Below are positions 17,455-27,983 of a stretch of DNA of 64,000 bases, piece by piece; the stretch's first letter is position 1; every line of letters starts with the position of its first letter. A model generated the notes under the pieces. The model made no database searches, was not told where the DNA came from, and saw nothing but the letters and a program-made list of their open reading frames with translations. The translations under genes were made by a program, and so were the position numbers. Source of the stretch: Arthrobacter agilis. Its GTDB lineage: Bacteria > Actinomycetota > Actinomycetes > Actinomycetales > Micrococcaceae. The stretch is from positions 124,001-188,000 of the forward strand of contig NZ_VHIM01000002.1 in the NCBI RefSeq assembly GCF_006494655.1, written 5' to 3'.

Positions 17455-19017
17455 ATGCTTGTTGCTTTCTCCGGGGGAGACGTCCGCGCCGCGGAGGCTC
17501 CCCTCATCGAATCCGGGCAGGGTGACGCCCTGCTGCAGCGGGCGGCCCACGGGCTGTTCGGCGTCGTCCTCGGCCTGCTGCGGGAGGCAGGACTCACCGC
17601 CTACGGCGCCACCGTCGTCGTACTCGCCGGCAGCGGCAACAACGGTGCTGATGCGCTCTACGCCGGCGAGCGGCTCCTCCGCCGTGGTGCCGGAGCGACG
17701 GCCGTCCTCCTGTCCGACCACGTCCACGCCGCGTCGCTCGAGGCGTTCCGCCGGGCGGGCGGTACGAGTGTGACCCTCGCCGACGGCACCGACCCGGGCG
17801 AGCTCGCCCTCCACGCAGGCCACGCCGACGTCGTGATCGACGGGATCGTCGGCACGGGGGCCCAGGGAGGCCTCCGCGGCACCGCCCGCGCCTTCGTCGA
17901 CGCCTTCAACACTGCCGCCGGAGCCCGCGCCACGCGGTCAGCCCTCGTGGTCGCCTGCGATCTCCCGAGCGGGATCGACGTCGAGACCGGACAGGTCGAC
18001 GGGCCCGTCCTCGCGGCGGACGCCACCGTCACCTTCGGATCCGCGAAGCCCGGGCTCCTCCTCGGTGCGGGTGCACTGGCCTCCGGCGAGGTGAACGTCG
18101 TCGACATCGGCCTCGACCTGACTGCCTCCACGCCCGCCGTGCGGACACTTCTCCACGCCGACGTCGCCGCCCTGGTGCGGGCTCCCACAGCCCAGGACCA
18201 GAAGTACTCCCGCGGGGTGCTCGGGATCGCCGCCGGTTCCTCCCGGTACCCCGGAGCGGCGGCGCTGGCCGTCGGTGCCGCGCTCGCCACGGGACTCGGC
18301 ATGGTGCGCTATCTCGGCCCCGACACCGTCGCGTCCCTCGTCCACCAGCGCAATCCCGAGGCCGTGGCGTCCAACGGCTCCGTCGCCGATGCGCGCTCGC
18401 AGGCGTGGGTGGTGGGGCCGGGGGCGGTGGACGACGACGACCAGCGCGGACGTGCCTCGGACGCCATCGGCTCAGGGCTCCCCGTCGTCGTCGATGCCGG
18501 TGCACTCCCCGAGGTGCCCGACCGCGTGGGGCCACAGGTGATCCTGACGCCGCACGCCGGCGAGCTGAGCCAGTTCCTCACAGCGCGCGGTGTCGACGTC
18601 GACCGGTCCGCCATCGAGGCCGAGCCCGCGCACTTCGCGCTCCGGGCCGCCGAGATGACCGGTGCCACCGTGCTGCTCAAGGGCTTCACCACCGTCGTCG
18701 CGGCACCCTCGGGCACGCTCTTCGCGCAGACCGACGCGAGCCCCTGGTTGTCCACCGCCGGGTCCGGCGACACGCTCTCGGGCATCCTCGGAGCACTCGC
18801 CGCGAGCCTGGCGGAGGACACCGGGGCGGCGCGCAGGATCGGTGTGGCCGACGAGGATATCTGGGCCGCCATCGCGGCAGCGGGCGCCGCCATCCACGGA
18901 CGGGCAGGACGGCGCGCCGCACTCCGCGGGCCGATCCTGATCTCGGACCTGCCGACCGATATTCGTGCCGTCATGGCCGACCTCTACGAGGAGCGTCGCC
19001 TAGCCGCCGCGATGTAG
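17455..19017 (+). CDS. nnr: Bifunctional NAD(P)H-hydrate epimerase / dehydratase
   Basis: Repairs NADH and NADPH damaged by hydration. The N-terminal YjeF_N epimerase (about 1-215) has VVVLAGSGNNGADALYAG, and the C-terminal ADP/ATP-dependent dehydratase (about 235-510) has LTPHAGELSQF, VLLKGFTTVVA and the STAGSGDTLSGILGAL active-site loop. Total length is 520 aa, normal for the fused form. A -10 like TAAGCT (17442-17447) is 7 bases before the ATG and there is no ribosome binding site, so it probably has its own leaderless transcript. Confidence 0.94.
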   Translation: MLVAFSGGDVRAAEAPLIESGQGDALLQRAAHGLFGVVLGLLREAGLTAYGATVVVLAGSGNNGADALYAGERLLRRGAGATAVLLSDHVHAASLEAFRRAGGTSVTLADGTDPGELALHAGHADVVIDGIVGTGAQGGLRGTARAFVDAFNTAAGARATRSALVVACDLPSGIDVETGQVDGPVLAADATVTFGSAKPGLLLGAGALASGEVNVVDIGLDLTASTPAVRTLLHADVAALVRAPTAQDQKYSRGVLGIAAGSSRYPGAAALAVGAALATGLGMVRYLGPDTVASLVHQRNPEAVASNGSVADARSQAWVVGPGAVDDDDQRGRASDAIGSGLPVVVDAGALPEVPDRVGPQVILTPHAGELSQFLTARGVDVDRSAIEAEPAHFALRAAEMTGATVLLKGFTTVVAAPSGTLFAQTDASPWLSTAGSGDTLSGILGALAASLAEDTGAARRIGVADEDIWAAIAAAGAAIHGRAGRRAALRGPILISDLPTDIRAVMADLYEERRLAAAM

Positions 19018-19024
19018 GAGATGC

Positions 19025-19046
19025 TCGACGCCGTTAACCGCGTCGA
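19025..19046. promoter_or_regulatory. 22-base palindrome upstream of treX
   Basis: TCGACGC, C, GTTAAC, C, GCGTCGA forms a near-perfect palindrome with a single central mismatch pair, 7 bases after the nnr stop and 115 bases before treX. No T-run follows, so it reads more like a protein binding site than a terminator. Function is unknown. Confidence 0.4.
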
Positions 19047-19112
19047 CAGATGAATGCGCTATGTATGGAGCACAGGGCCGGGGCACCAGGACCCCGCAGC
19101 CTGTGAGCAACA

Positions 19113-19138
19113 CCGGGACGGCCCGAGGGGCGTCCCGG
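19113..19138 (+). other. Hairpin in the presumed treX leader
   Basis: CCGGGACG pairs perfectly with CGTCCCGG across a 10-base loop, 12 bases before the AGGAG of treX. It could stabilise the leader or modulate initiation; nothing more can be said. Confidence 0.4.
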
Positions 19139-19160
19139 AACAGAACACCAAGGAGAACTG

Positions 19161-21347
19161 ATGGAATTATGGCCCGGCGATGCGTATCCCCTGGGAGCGA
19201 CCTACGACGGCACGGGGACGAACTTCGCGCTCTACAGCGAGGTCGCGGACCTCGTGGTGCTCTGCCTCTTCGATGAGGACGGCACGGAGACCTGTGTCGA
19301 GCTGAAGGAGGTCGACGGCTACGTGTGGCACGGCTACCTGCCGAACGTGACCCCCGGACAGAAGTACGGGTACCGGGTACACGGTCCCCACAACCCGGCC
19401 GAGGGGCAGCGCTGCAACCCCAACAAGCTCCTGCTGGACCCCTACGCGAAAGCCATCTCCGGCGACCTCGACTGGGACCAGGCGCTGTTCGGCTACAACT
19501 TCGGCGACCCGGACTCGGTCAACAACGAGGACTCCGCGGCGCACATGATGCTCGGCGTCGTCGTCAACCCGTTCTTCAACTGGGACGGGGACCGCATGCC
19601 GCGGACCCCCTACCACCAGTCGGTCATCTACGAGGCGCACGTCAAGGGCCTCACGCAGCTGCACCCGGACGTTCCTGAGGAGCAGCGCGGCACCTACGCC
19701 GGTATCGCCCACCCGTCCGTCATCGCGCACCTGCAGAAGCTCGGCGTGACGGCGATCGAGCTCATGCCCGTGCACCAGTTCGTCAACGACAGCACGCTGC
19801 AGGAGAAGGGCCTCTCCAACTACTGGGGCTACAACACGATCGGCTTCTTCGCGCCGCACAACAAGTACAACTCCTCGGGCGACCAGGGCGAGCAGGTCCA
19901 GGAGTTCAAGGCCATGGTGCGCGAACTGCACCTCGCCGGCATCGAGGTGATCCTCGACGTGGTGTACAACCACACGGCCGAGGGCAACCACATGGGCCCC
20001 ACCATCTCGATGCGCGGAATCGACAATGCGTCCTACTACCGCCTGGTGGAGGACGACAAGCAGTACTACATGGACACCACGGGAACGGGTAACTCCCTCA
20101 ACGTCGGTAACCCGCACTCCCTGCAGCTGCTCATGGACTCGCTGCGCTACTGGGTCACCGAGATGCATGTCGACGGTTTCCGCTTCGACCTCGCCTCGGC
20201 CCTGGCCCGCGAGTTCTACGAGGTCGATCGCCTCTCGGCGTTCTTCGAACTCGTGCAGCAGGATCCGATCGTCTCGCAGGTGAAGCTGATAGCCGAGCCG
20301 TGGGATGTGGGACCCGGCGGCTACCAGGTGGGCAACTTCCCGCCGCAGTGGACGGAGTGGAACGGCAAGTACCGGGACACGGTCCGGGACTTCTGGCGTG
20401 GGGAGCACTCCAGCATCGGCGAATTCGCCTCGCGCCTCACCGGTTCGGCGGATCTCTACGAGCACTCGATGCGCCGGCCCGTGGCGTCCATCAACTTCGT
20501 CACCGCGCACGATGGCTTCACCCTGCGGGACCTCGTCTCCTACAACGAGAAGCACAACGAGGCCAACGGCGAGGACAACAACGACGGCGAATCGCACAAC
20601 CGCTCCTGGAACGGCGGGGCCGAGGGCCCCACGGATGATCCTGAGGTGCTGGCGATCCGCGTCCGGCAGCAGCGCAACTTCATCGCGACGCTCCTGCTCT
20701 CGCAGGGCGTCCCGATGCTGCTGCACGGCGACGAGCTCGGCCGCACGCAGGACGGCAACAACAACACCTACTGCCAGGACTCCGAACTGAGCTGGGTGCA
20801 CTGGGACAAGATGGACCAGCCGCTCCTCGAATTCACCGCAGCGGTCAACCGACTCCGCTCGGAGCACCCCACCTTCCGGCGTCGCCGGTTCTTCGACGGA
20901 CGTCCCGTACGTCGGGGCGAGGGCGAGGTCCTGCCGGACATCGTCTGGCTCGACACCGCCGGTGAGCTCATGGCTCCGGAGGACTGGAACAGCGGGTTCG
21001 GCCGGTCCATCGGGGTGTTCCTCAACGGCCAGGGCATCCAGGGACGCGACGCCCGCGGCCAGCGGATCGTCGACGCCAACTTCCTGCTGTACTTCAACGC
21101 GCACGACGAGGCCGTGGACTTCACCATCCCGTCCGACGAGTACGGCACGTCGTGGGACGAGGTGATCGACACCGCCGGCAAGTACGCCGACAGTGAGGCG
21201 ATCCCCGCGGGCAAGACCATCTCGGTGGAGGGCAAGTCCATGGTCGTGCTCCGCGCACACACCGAGGTCGAGGACCTCGACCACTCGGTCGCGGCGTCGC
21301 TGGCCATCCTGGCCAACGAGGTCACTGCGAAGACCGGCACTCCCTAG
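19161..21347 (+). CDS. treX: Glycogen debranching enzyme (isoamylase type, TreX/GlgX)
   Basis: Cleaves alpha-1,6 branches of glycogen to release linear maltodextrins for TreY. The 728-aa protein has an N-terminal carbohydrate-binding domain ([20 protein letters not shown]) and a GH13 barrel. Catalytic residues are in [10 protein letters not shown] (nucleophile Asp), [13 protein letters not shown] (acid Glu) and [13 protein letters not shown] (Asp), and the [20 protein letters not shown] block is typical of this subfamily. AGGAG lies 6 bases before the ATG. It heads the treX-treY-treZ operon, so its role is trehalose synthesis rather than glycogen breakdown alone. Confidence 0.95.
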   Translation: MELWPGDAYPLGATYDGTGTNFALYSEVADLVVLCLFDEDGTETCVELKEVDGYVWHGYLPNVTPGQKYGYRVHGPHNPAEGQRCNPNKLLLDPYAKAISGDLDWDQALFGYNFGDPDSVNNEDSAAHMMLGVVVNPFFNWDGDRMPRTPYHQSVIYEAHVKGLTQLHPDVPEEQRGTYAGIAHPSVIAHLQKLGVTAIELMPVHQFVNDSTLQEKGLSNYWGYNTIGFFAPHNKYNSSGDQGEQVQEFKAMVRELHLAGIEVILDVVYNHTAEGNHMGPTISMRGIDNASYYRLVEDDKQYYMDTTGTGNSLNVGNPHSLQLLMDSLRYWVTEMHVDGFRFDLASALAREFYEVDRLSAFFELVQQDPIVSQVKLIAEPWDVGPGGYQVGNFPPQWTEWNGKYRDTVRDFWRGEHSSIGEFASRLTGSADLYEHSMRRPVASINFVTAHDGFTLRDLVSYNEKHNEANGEDNNDGESHNRSWNGGAEGPTDDPEVLAIRVRQQRNFIATLLLSQGVPMLLHGDELGRTQDGNNNTYCQDSELSWVHWDKMDQPLLEFTAAVNRLRSEHPTFRRRRFFDGRPVRRGEGEVLPDIVWLDTAGELMAPEDWNSGFGRSIGVFLNGQGIQGRDARGQRIVDANFLLYFNAHDEAVDFTIPSDEYGTSWDEVIDTAGKYADSEAIPAGKTISVEGKSMVVLRAHTEVEDLDHSVAASLAILANEVTAKTGTP

Positions 21348-21370
21348 CAGCACCTGCACCACCAGCACCA

Positions 21371-21408
21371 CCGGGTGCACCCGGGCGATATCCAGCCGGG
21401 TGCACCCG
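21371..21408 (+). other. Hairpin between treX and treY
   Basis: The self-complementary 12-mer CGGGTGCACCCG occurs twice (21372-21383 and 21397-21408) and, with a flanking C on each side, can form a 13-bp stem around an 11-base loop. It lies 24 bases after the treX stop and before the treY ribosome binding site. It probably protects or attenuates the polycistronic mRNA; as DNA it could also bind a dimeric protein at two copies. Confidence 0.5.
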
Positions 21409-21456
21409 CCCCGCTCGTTCCAAGCGCTCCACCGCCCGTCCAGGAGGACCCCCACC

Positions 21457-23769
21457 GTGCTGACACCGACATCGACCTACCGGCTGCAGATCCGGAGCGA
21501 GTTCGACCTGCAGCGGGCAGCGGCCCTGGTGCCCTACCTGCACGACCTGGGGGTGGACTGGGTCTACCTGTCGCCCATCCTGACGGCGGAGAAGGGATCG
21601 GGCCACGGCTACGACGTGACCGACCCCACCGCCGTCGATCCGGATCGCGGCGGGCCCGCCGGCCTCGCAGCCCTCAGCGAGGCCGCGCGGGCGGCAGGTA
21701 TGGGTGTCCTCGTCGACATCGTGCCCAACCACATGGGGATCGAGACCCCCACCGACAACGCCTGGTGGTGGCAGCTCCTGAAGGAGGGCCGCACCTCGCG
21801 CATGGCGGAGGCGTTCGACGTCGACTGGGAGGCCAACGACGGCCGCATCCGCGTGCCGGTCCTCGGCGACGGCGCCGGCGAGCTCGACCAGCTCAGCGTC
21901 GTGGACGGCGAGCTGCACTACTACGACAACCGCTATCCGATCGCCGACGGCACCGCCCACCCGGGCGATACCGGCGCGGAGGTGCACGAGCGCCAGCACT
22001 ACGAGCTCGTGAACTGGCGCCGGGCGGACAGCGAACTGAACTACCGGCGCTTCTTCGGCGTCAACAGCCTTGCGGGCCTCCGTGTGGAGGTGCCGTGGGT
22101 CTTCCAGGAGAGCCACAGCGAGGTGAAGCGATGGTTCGACGAGGGACTCGTGGACGGACTGCGCATCGACCACCCGGACGGCCTCGCCGACCCGAAGGGG
22201 TACCTCGACGACCTCCGGTCCCTGACCGGTGGCGCGTACGTCCTCGTGGAGAAGATCCTCGAACCGGGCGAGAAGCTGCCGACCGACTGGGCCACCGAGG
22301 GAACCACCGGGTACGACGCCCTGGCGGACATCGACCGGCTCTTCACGGACCCGGCCGGCGAGTACGCCCTCACGGCCACCGTGCCCGTGGACCCCTTCCA
22401 CGAGATGATCCACGGCACCAAGCGCGGTATCGCCGATGGGATCCTCCGATCCGAGGTCCTGCGGCTCGCGCGGCTCGTCCCGACCGAGGCAGGGCTCGAC
22501 GCCGGAGCGGCCGCCGACGCGATCGCCGAACTGCTCACCTGCTTCCCGGTCTACCGCAGCTACCTGCCCGGTGGTGCCGAGTACCTCGCCGACGCCGTCC
22601 GCGACGCCCAGGTCCGGCGGCCGGATCTCGAGGACACCATCGCCGCCCTGCACCCGCTGCTCAACCCGTTCCTCGAGGGCGACGGCGAGTGGACCGAACT
22701 CGCCCAGCGCTTCCAGCAGACCTCGGGCATGGTCATGGCGAAGGGCGTGGAGGACACCGCGTTCTACCGCTATTCGCGTCTGGTGTCGCTCAACGAGGTC
22801 GGGGCGGACCCCTCGATCTTCGCGATCGATCCGCTCGAACTGCACCGCCGGCTGCTCGAGCGCCAGACGGACGCCCCGCTCGCCATGACGACCCTCAGCA
22901 CGCACGACACCAAGCGCAGCGAGGACACCCGGACGCGCATCTCGGTCATCTCCGAGGTCGCGGAGGAATGGGCCGGCGTCCTCGCCCAGCTCGAGGACCT
23001 GGCACCGATCAAGGACCCCACCTTCGCCCCGCTGCTCTGGCAGTCCCTCATCGGAGCGTGGCCGCTGACCCGAGAACGGGCACACGCCTACGCAGAGAAG
23101 GCCTCCCGCGAAGCGGATCTCAGCACACACTGGACAGCGCCCGACGAGGAGTTCGAACGTGGTCTGCATGCCGCCGTCGACGCCGCGTTCGACGACGCAT
23201 CCGTCTCCGCCCTCCTGACTGCCTTCGTGGAACGGATCCGGCAGGCCGGCTGGTCCAACTCGATCGGGCTGAAGCTGCTCCAGCTGACCATGCCGGGCGT
23301 GCCGGACGTGTACCAGGGCACAGAGTTCTGGGACACCTCACTCGTGGACCCGGACAACCGTCGCGAGGTCGACTACGACGCGCGGCGGCAGGTGCTGACC
23401 GACCTCAACTTCGGTGCGCTGCCGCAGCTCGGGGAGGACGCCCACGCCAAGCTGCTCGTCGTCTCCCGTGCGCTCAAGCTGCGCAGGGACCGCCCCGAGC
23501 TGTACACGGGCTACACCGCCGTCGTGCCCTCGGGCGAGGCCGCCGACCACGTGTTCGGGTTCGACAGGGGCGGGGCGATCACCATCATCACGCGACTGCC
23601 CCACGGACTGTCCCAGCGTGGGGGATGGGGCGAGACCACGGTGGAGCTTCCGGCCGGGCGCTTCACCTGCGCGCTCACCGGGGCATCGGTCTCCGGCGGG
23701 ACCGTGCGCGCGGCAGACCTCTTCTCCACCTTCCCCGCAGCCCTACTGGTCCAGGAGGACGCAGCATGA
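21457..23769 (+). CDS. treY: Maltooligosyl trehalose synthase
   Basis: Converts the reducing-end alpha-1,4 bond of a maltodextrin into the alpha-1,1 bond of trehalose. The start is GTG 21457, because AGGAGG lies 9 bases before it; the open frame continues upstream without support. The 770-aa product has [20 protein letters not shown] at the N-terminus, the GH13 barrel with [13 protein letters not shown] (nucleophile), [13 protein letters not shown] (acid Glu) and [12 protein letters not shown], and the family-specific [14 protein letters not shown]. The stop overlaps the treZ start by ATGA. Confidence 0.95.
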   Translation: MLTPTSTYRLQIRSEFDLQRAAALVPYLHDLGVDWVYLSPILTAEKGSGHGYDVTDPTAVDPDRGGPAGLAALSEAARAAGMGVLVDIVPNHMGIETPTDNAWWWQLLKEGRTSRMAEAFDVDWEANDGRIRVPVLGDGAGELDQLSVVDGELHYYDNRYPIADGTAHPGDTGAEVHERQHYELVNWRRADSELNYRRFFGVNSLAGLRVEVPWVFQESHSEVKRWFDEGLVDGLRIDHPDGLADPKGYLDDLRSLTGGAYVLVEKILEPGEKLPTDWATEGTTGYDALADIDRLFTDPAGEYALTATVPVDPFHEMIHGTKRGIADGILRSEVLRLARLVPTEAGLDAGAAADAIAELLTCFPVYRSYLPGGAEYLADAVRDAQVRRPDLEDTIAALHPLLNPFLEGDGEWTELAQRFQQTSGMVMAKGVEDTAFYRYSRLVSLNEVGADPSIFAIDPLELHRRLLERQTDAPLAMTTLSTHDTKRSEDTRTRISVISEVAEEWAGVLAQLEDLAPIKDPTFAPLLWQSLIGAWPLTRERAHAYAEKASREADLSTHWTAPDEEFERGLHAAVDAAFDDASVSALLTAFVERIRQAGWSNSIGLKLLQLTMPGVPDVYQGTEFWDTSLVDPDNRREVDYDARRQVLTDLNFGALPQLGEDAHAKLLVVSRALKLRRDRPELYTGYTAVVPSGEAADHVFGFDRGGAITIITRLPHGLSQRGGWGETTVELPAGRFTCALTGASVSGGTVRAADLFSTFPAALLVQEDAA

Positions 23770-25517
23770 ACACCTTCGACGTCTGGGCGCCGCGCGCCAC
23801 GACCCTCACCCTCGTCGTCGAGGGTGAGCAGTTTCCCATGACACAGGGCGACGGCGGCTGGTGGCAGCCCGCCGGGACGCCGGCGTCGGCCGACGACGTC
23901 TCCTACGGTTACCTCGTAGACGACTCCGAGACGCCCGTCCCGGATCCCCGCTCCCGGAGGCAGCCCGAGGGTGTGCACGAGCTCTCGCGCACCTTCGACC
24001 CGACGGCGCACGCGTGGCAGGATTCGGCCTGGCAGTCGCCCGGGATGAACGGCGGTGTCATCTACGAGATGCACCTCGGGACGTTCACGCCCGAGGGAAC
24101 GCTCGACGCCGCCATCGGGAAGCTGGACCACCTCGTGGACCTCGGCGTCCAGTACGTGGAACTGTTACCGGTCAACGCCTTCAACGGGACCCACAACTGG
24201 GGCTATGACGGCGTGCTCTGGTATGCCGTCCAGGAGACCTACGGGGGGCCGGCGGCCTACCAGCGTTTCGTGGACGCCGCGCACCAGCGCGGCCTCGGCG
24301 TCATCCAGGACGTGGTGTACAACCACCTCGGGCCCAGCGGCAACTACCTCGGACTCTTCGGCCCCTACCTGACCGAGGGGATGTCCAACACCTGGGGCGA
24401 TTCGCTGAACCTCGACGGGCCGCAGTCGGACGAGGTGCGGGACTACGTGGTGGAGAACCTCCTGATGTGGTTCACGGACTACCACGTGGACGGCCTGCGG
24501 CTCGATGCCGTGCACGCCCTGCACGACGAGCGGGCCGTGCACATCCTCGAGGAATTCGGCCGCCGCACGGATGCGTGCGCCGAGGAGCTCGGCAAGCCGC
24601 TGTTCCTCATCGCCGAATCCGACCTCAACAACCCGCGCCTCATCCAGCCTCGCGAGGTCGGAGGCTACGGGCTCGCCGGTCAGTGGAGCGACGACTTCCA
24701 CCACGCGGTCCACGTCAACCTCACCCGCGAGACCGAGGGGTACTACCTCGACTTCGACTCCGTGGGAGCACTGGCCAAGGTCCTGGAGAAGGGGTTCTAC
24801 CACAACGGGTCCTACTCGTCCTTCCGCGAGCGGCACCACGGTCGCGAGATCGATCCGGCACTCGTCTCGCCCCTGCAACTCGTGGTCTGCACACAGAACC
24901 ATGATCAGATCGGCAACCGCGCGGCGGGGGACCGGCTCAGCGCCACACTGAACCCGGCGCAACTCGCCCAGGCGGCCGTCCTGAACATCCTCGGCCCGTT
25001 CACGCCCATGCTGTTCATGGGCGAGGAGTACGGAGCGTCGACGCCCTGGCCGTTCTTCACCTCCCACCCGGAGCCGGAGTTGGGCAAAGCCACGGCGGAG
25101 GGGCGGCTCAAGGAGTTCGAGCGCATGGGGTGGCGTCCGGAGGACGTGCCGAACCCGCAGGACCCCGCCACCTTCGCCTCCGCGAAGCTGGACTGGGAGG
25201 AGGCGCAGCAGGGCCATCACGCGGAACTGCTGACCACCTACCGCGATCTCATCCGTCTCCGGCGGGACCGGCCGGAGCTGCGCGACGCCGACTTCGCCGG
25301 TATCTCCGTGGACTTCGACGAGGACGGCCGCTGGATCGTGCTGCACCGTGGCAGGACAGCGGTACTTCTGAATCTCGGTGAGCGGCAGGTCACCGTCCCC
25401 GTGCGCGGCGCGGACGCGGAGGTCCTCCTGTCCACGGTCGACGGCGTGGGGCTGCTCGCGGAGTCCGTCCAGCTGCCCGCGCACGCGTCGCTCGTCCTGG
25501 GTCTGGCGCCCCGCTAG
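23766..25517 (+). CDS. treZ: Malto-oligosyltrehalose trehalohydrolase
   Basis: Releases free trehalose from the product of TreY. The 583-aa protein has an N-terminal beta domain ([19 protein letters not shown]) and a GH13 barrel: [26 protein letters not shown] (nucleophile Asp), [10 protein letters not shown] (acid Glu) and [11 protein letters not shown]. It is translationally coupled to treY by a 4-base overlap, and a strong hairpin follows 37 bases after its stop. Together treXYZ convert glycogen to trehalose, an osmotic and desiccation protectant typical of soil actinobacteria. Confidence 0.95.
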   Translation: MNTFDVWAPRATTLTLVVEGEQFPMTQGDGGWWQPAGTPASADDVSYGYLVDDSETPVPDPRSRRQPEGVHELSRTFDPTAHAWQDSAWQSPGMNGGVIYEMHLGTFTPEGTLDAAIGKLDHLVDLGVQYVELLPVNAFNGTHNWGYDGVLWYAVQETYGGPAAYQRFVDAAHQRGLGVIQDVVYNHLGPSGNYLGLFGPYLTEGMSNTWGDSLNLDGPQSDEVRDYVVENLLMWFTDYHVDGLRLDAVHALHDERAVHILEEFGRRTDACAEELGKPLFLIAESDLNNPRLIQPREVGGYGLAGQWSDDFHHAVHVNLTRETEGYYLDFDSVGALAKVLEKGFYHNGSYSSFRERHHGREIDPALVSPLQLVVCTQNHDQIGNRAAGDRLSATLNPAQLAQAAVLNILGPFTPMLFMGEEYGASTPWPFFTSHPEPELGKATAEGRLKEFERMGWRPEDVPNPQDPATFASAKLDWEEAQQGHHAELLTTYRDLIRLRRDRPELRDADFAGISVDFDEDGRWIVLHRGRTAVLLNLGERQVTVPVRGADAEVLLSTVDGVGLLAESVQLPAHASLVLGLAPR

Positions 25518-25554
25518 TTCAAGACTTCCGAAGGGTTCGGGCAGGACTCCTCAA

Positions 25555-25583
25555 GCGGGACCCGGACGGCGTCCGGGTCCCGC
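25555..25583 (+). terminator. Terminator of the treXYZ operon
   Basis: A perfect 13-bp stem (GCGGGACCCGGAC with GTCCGGGTCCCGC) closes a GGC loop. No T-run follows, as is common for actinobacterial hairpin terminators. Confidence 0.75.
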
Positions 25584-25677
25584 ATACTGGGCGGGAGAAC
25601 GCCTCCCCGGACGGGAGGCCGGTGACCACTGCGCCACGGTGCGCTGGGCGCCTCCGGATCGAGGCGGGAGACACGCA

Positions 25678-26886
25678 GTGGGCCTGGACATCACGACGCT
25701 CCGAGTAACCTTCGGAGCCGTCGCCGTCACACTCTTCGTCCTGTTCTACCTCGTGTCCTACCGCCAGACACGATCCGCCTACAGCGGGTGGTGGTGTGCG
25801 GCCATCGCCTTCATCTTCGTCGGGACGATCGGCTACCTGCTGGACGGGACCCCCCAGCAGGTCTGGGCGAACCCGCTCGCCAACGCCGTCCTCGTCGCCG
25901 GTACGGTGAGTGTCTGGGCGGGTGCCCGGACGTTGAGGACCACCAGACCCGCGGTGGTCCAGCTCGCCGCGGCACCCCTGCTCACCCTGCTGGCCTCCGC
26001 GGTGGACGATCCAGCCACCAACACCTGGTCGGGTGGGCCGGTCTTCCTCGGGATGATGGCCCTCACGATCGGCCTGGCCTCCTGGGAGCTGTGGCACCTG
26101 CCTGCGAGCTACCGGCGGGTGCAGGCGCCCCTCGCCGTCGCATCCGGGTTGCTGGCGCTCCTCTATCTCGCCCGCTGCATCGTCTTCCTGGCGGTCGGCC
26201 AGGACGGCTACGTCTTCACCACCTACTTCGGCTCCGCCACCAGCACCCTCGTGACCATGCTGCTGCTGGTGGTGGTCGCGTTCAGCGCCGCGGCACTCAG
26301 CGCCGAACAGGTCGCCTCGGCCCTTCGGATCCGCGCCGATCGCGACGCCCTCACGGGCCTGCTCAACCGGTCCGGTTTCCTCGACGTCGCGCGGCTGCAG
26401 ACGGACCGGCTCGCGCGGGCGGAGCATCCGGGAACGCTGATCCTCGCCGACCTCGACTTCTTCAAGGCCGTGAACGACACCTACGGCCACGCGGCGGGCG
26501 ACGCCGTCCTCCAGGCCTTCGCGGAGTCGGCGACCACGACCGTGCGCTCCACGGACATCGTGGGCCGCTACGGCGGCGAGGAGTTCATCTTCCTCCTGCC
26601 CGGCGCAACCGTGTCCCGTAGCGAGGACGTCGCACGGAGTATCAGCATGGCCCTCCGCACCTACGGGGCCGCACCAGGCCTCGAGATGCCCACCGTCAGT
26701 TACGGGATCACGGCGATCGAGGCCTCGGACTACGATCTGATGGCGGCGATTGCCTCCGCCGACCGCGCGCTCTACGCCGCGAAGGCCGGGGGGCGCGACC
26801 GCGCCGTGCCGGCTCCGCGCATCGACCGCAGCACGGAAGCCGTCGCTGCGGAAGCACGGGAAGCCGGTCGGCTCGGCAGCCAGTAG
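25678..26886 (+). CDS. Membrane diguanylate cyclase (GGDEF)
   Basis: Probably makes c-di-GMP from two GTP. GTG 25678 follows GGGAG. The 402-aa protein has about six hydrophobic segments in residues 1-215 with no recognised sensor fold, and a GGDEF domain in the C-terminal half beginning at DALTGLLNRSGF. The active site is GGEEF (in GRYGGEEFIFLLPG), an accepted functional variant. An intact RSTD inhibitory I-site lies five residues before it, so product feedback is likely. The FFKAVNDTYGHAAGD substrate loop is complete. The signal sensed is unknown; it follows the trehalose operon but has its own leader after a terminator. Confidence 0.9.
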   Translation: MGLDITTLRVTFGAVAVTLFVLFYLVSYRQTRSAYSGWWCAAIAFIFVGTIGYLLDGTPQQVWANPLANAVLVAGTVSVWAGARTLRTTRPAVVQLAAAPLLTLLASAVDDPATNTWSGGPVFLGMMALTIGLASWELWHLPASYRRVQAPLAVASGLLALLYLARCIVFLAVGQDGYVFTTYFGSATSTLVTMLLLVVVAFSAAALSAEQVASALRIRADRDALTGLLNRSGFLDVARLQTDRLARAEHPGTLILADLDFFKAVNDTYGHAAGDAVLQAFAESATTTVRSTDIVGRYGGEEFIFLLPGATVSRSEDVARSISMALRTYGAAPGLEMPTVSYGITAIEASDYDLMAAIASADRALYAAKAGGRDRAVPAPRIDRSTEAVAAEAREAGRLGSQ

Positions 26887-26936
26887 GGCGCACACCCGGG
26901 GCACTGGTGCGCCGCGCTGCTGACTAGGATGACACC

Positions 26937-27983
26937 ATGACCTTCCACCCTGCAGAAGACCGTTATGACTCGATGCCTTATCGCCGGGTGGGCAGGAGTG
27001 GTTTGCTGTTGCCTGCTGTGTCGCTGGGTCTGTGGCACAACTTCGGGGATGATAAATCCTTCGGTGTGCAGCGGGAGATCCTGCGTCGTGCGTTCGATCT
27101 CGGTGTCACGCACTTTGATCTGGCGAATAATTACGGTCCGCCGTACGGGAGTGCGGAGACGAATTTCGGTCGGCATCTGCGGGATGATTTCCGGCCGTTC
27201 CGTGACGAGCTCGTGATTTCCAGCAAGGCCGGGTACGACATGTGGCCGGGTCCGTACGGGAATTTCGGGTCCCGCAAGTATCTGCTGGCGAGTCTTGATC
27301 AGTCGCTGGAGCGGATGGGCCTGGATTATGTGGACATCTTCTACAGTCACCGGCCGGATCCTGGGACGCCGCTGGAGGAGACGATGGGTGCGCTCGATAC
27401 CGCGGTCCGTTCCGGGCGGGCCCTGTATGCGGGAATCAGCTCGTACTCGCCGCAGCGCACGGTGGAAGCTGCGGCGATCCTGGCGGATCTCGGCACGCCG
27501 CTGCTCATCCATCAGCCCTCCTACTCGATGCTCAACCGCTGGGTGGAGAACGGGACGCCGAACCTCCCCGAGGCGCTCGAGCAGACGGGCGCGGGTTCCA
27601 TCGCGTTCTCCCCCCTCGCACAGGGCCTGCTCACCGACCGCTACCTGCACGGCGTGCCCGAGGACTCCCGGGCTGCGGCGCACACGTCGCTGTCCGAGGA
27701 TTCCCTGTCGGAGGAGAACCTGCGCCGCATCAGGGGCCTCAACGGTATCGCCGAGGGTCGCGGGCAGAGCCTCGCGCAGATGGCGATCGCCTGGCTCCTC
27801 CGTCCGCAGACCAGGGGGACGCCGGTCACCTCGGCGCTCATCGGCGCCTCGAGTGTCCGGCAGCTCGAGGACAGCCTCGCGGCTGTGCAGAACCTCGCCT
27901 TCACGGCCGAGGAGCTGCACGCGATCGACGAATTCGCAGCCACCTCCGACATCTCCACCTGGACCGAGGGGCAGCAGGGCTGA
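26937..27983 (+). CDS. Aldo/keto reductase (YghZ/L-glyceraldehyde-3-phosphate reductase type)
   Basis: An NADPH-dependent oxidoreductase of 348 aa with the AKR barrel. Active-site marks are HFDLANNYGPPYGSAE (Asp and Tyr), VISSKAGYDMWPGPYG (Lys) and VDIFYSHRPDP (His). The YghZ/Gpr subgroup, which detoxifies methylglyoxal and L-glyceraldehyde-3-phosphate, shares these. TAGGAT (26925-26930) lies 6 bases before the ATG, implying a leaderless mRNA. The first ~540 bases use T- and G-ending codons far more than the rest of the window (GATGATAAATCC, AATAATTACGGT), while the last ~500 bases return to the C-ending style of the neighbours, pointing to a mosaic gene. Confidence 0.9.
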   Translation: MTFHPAEDRYDSMPYRRVGRSGLLLPAVSLGLWHNFGDDKSFGVQREILRRAFDLGVTHFDLANNYGPPYGSAETNFGRHLRDDFRPFRDELVISSKAGYDMWPGPYGNFGSRKYLLASLDQSLERMGLDYVDIFYSHRPDPGTPLEETMGALDTAVRSGRALYAGISSYSPQRTVEAAAILADLGTPLLIHQPSYSMLNRWVENGTPNLPEALEQTGAGSIAFSPLAQGLLTDRYLHGVPEDSRAAAHTSLSEDSLSEENLRRIRGLNGIAEGRGQSLAQMAIAWLLRPQTRGTPVTSALIGASSVRQLEDSLAAVQNLAFTAEELHAIDEFAATSDISTWTEGQQG

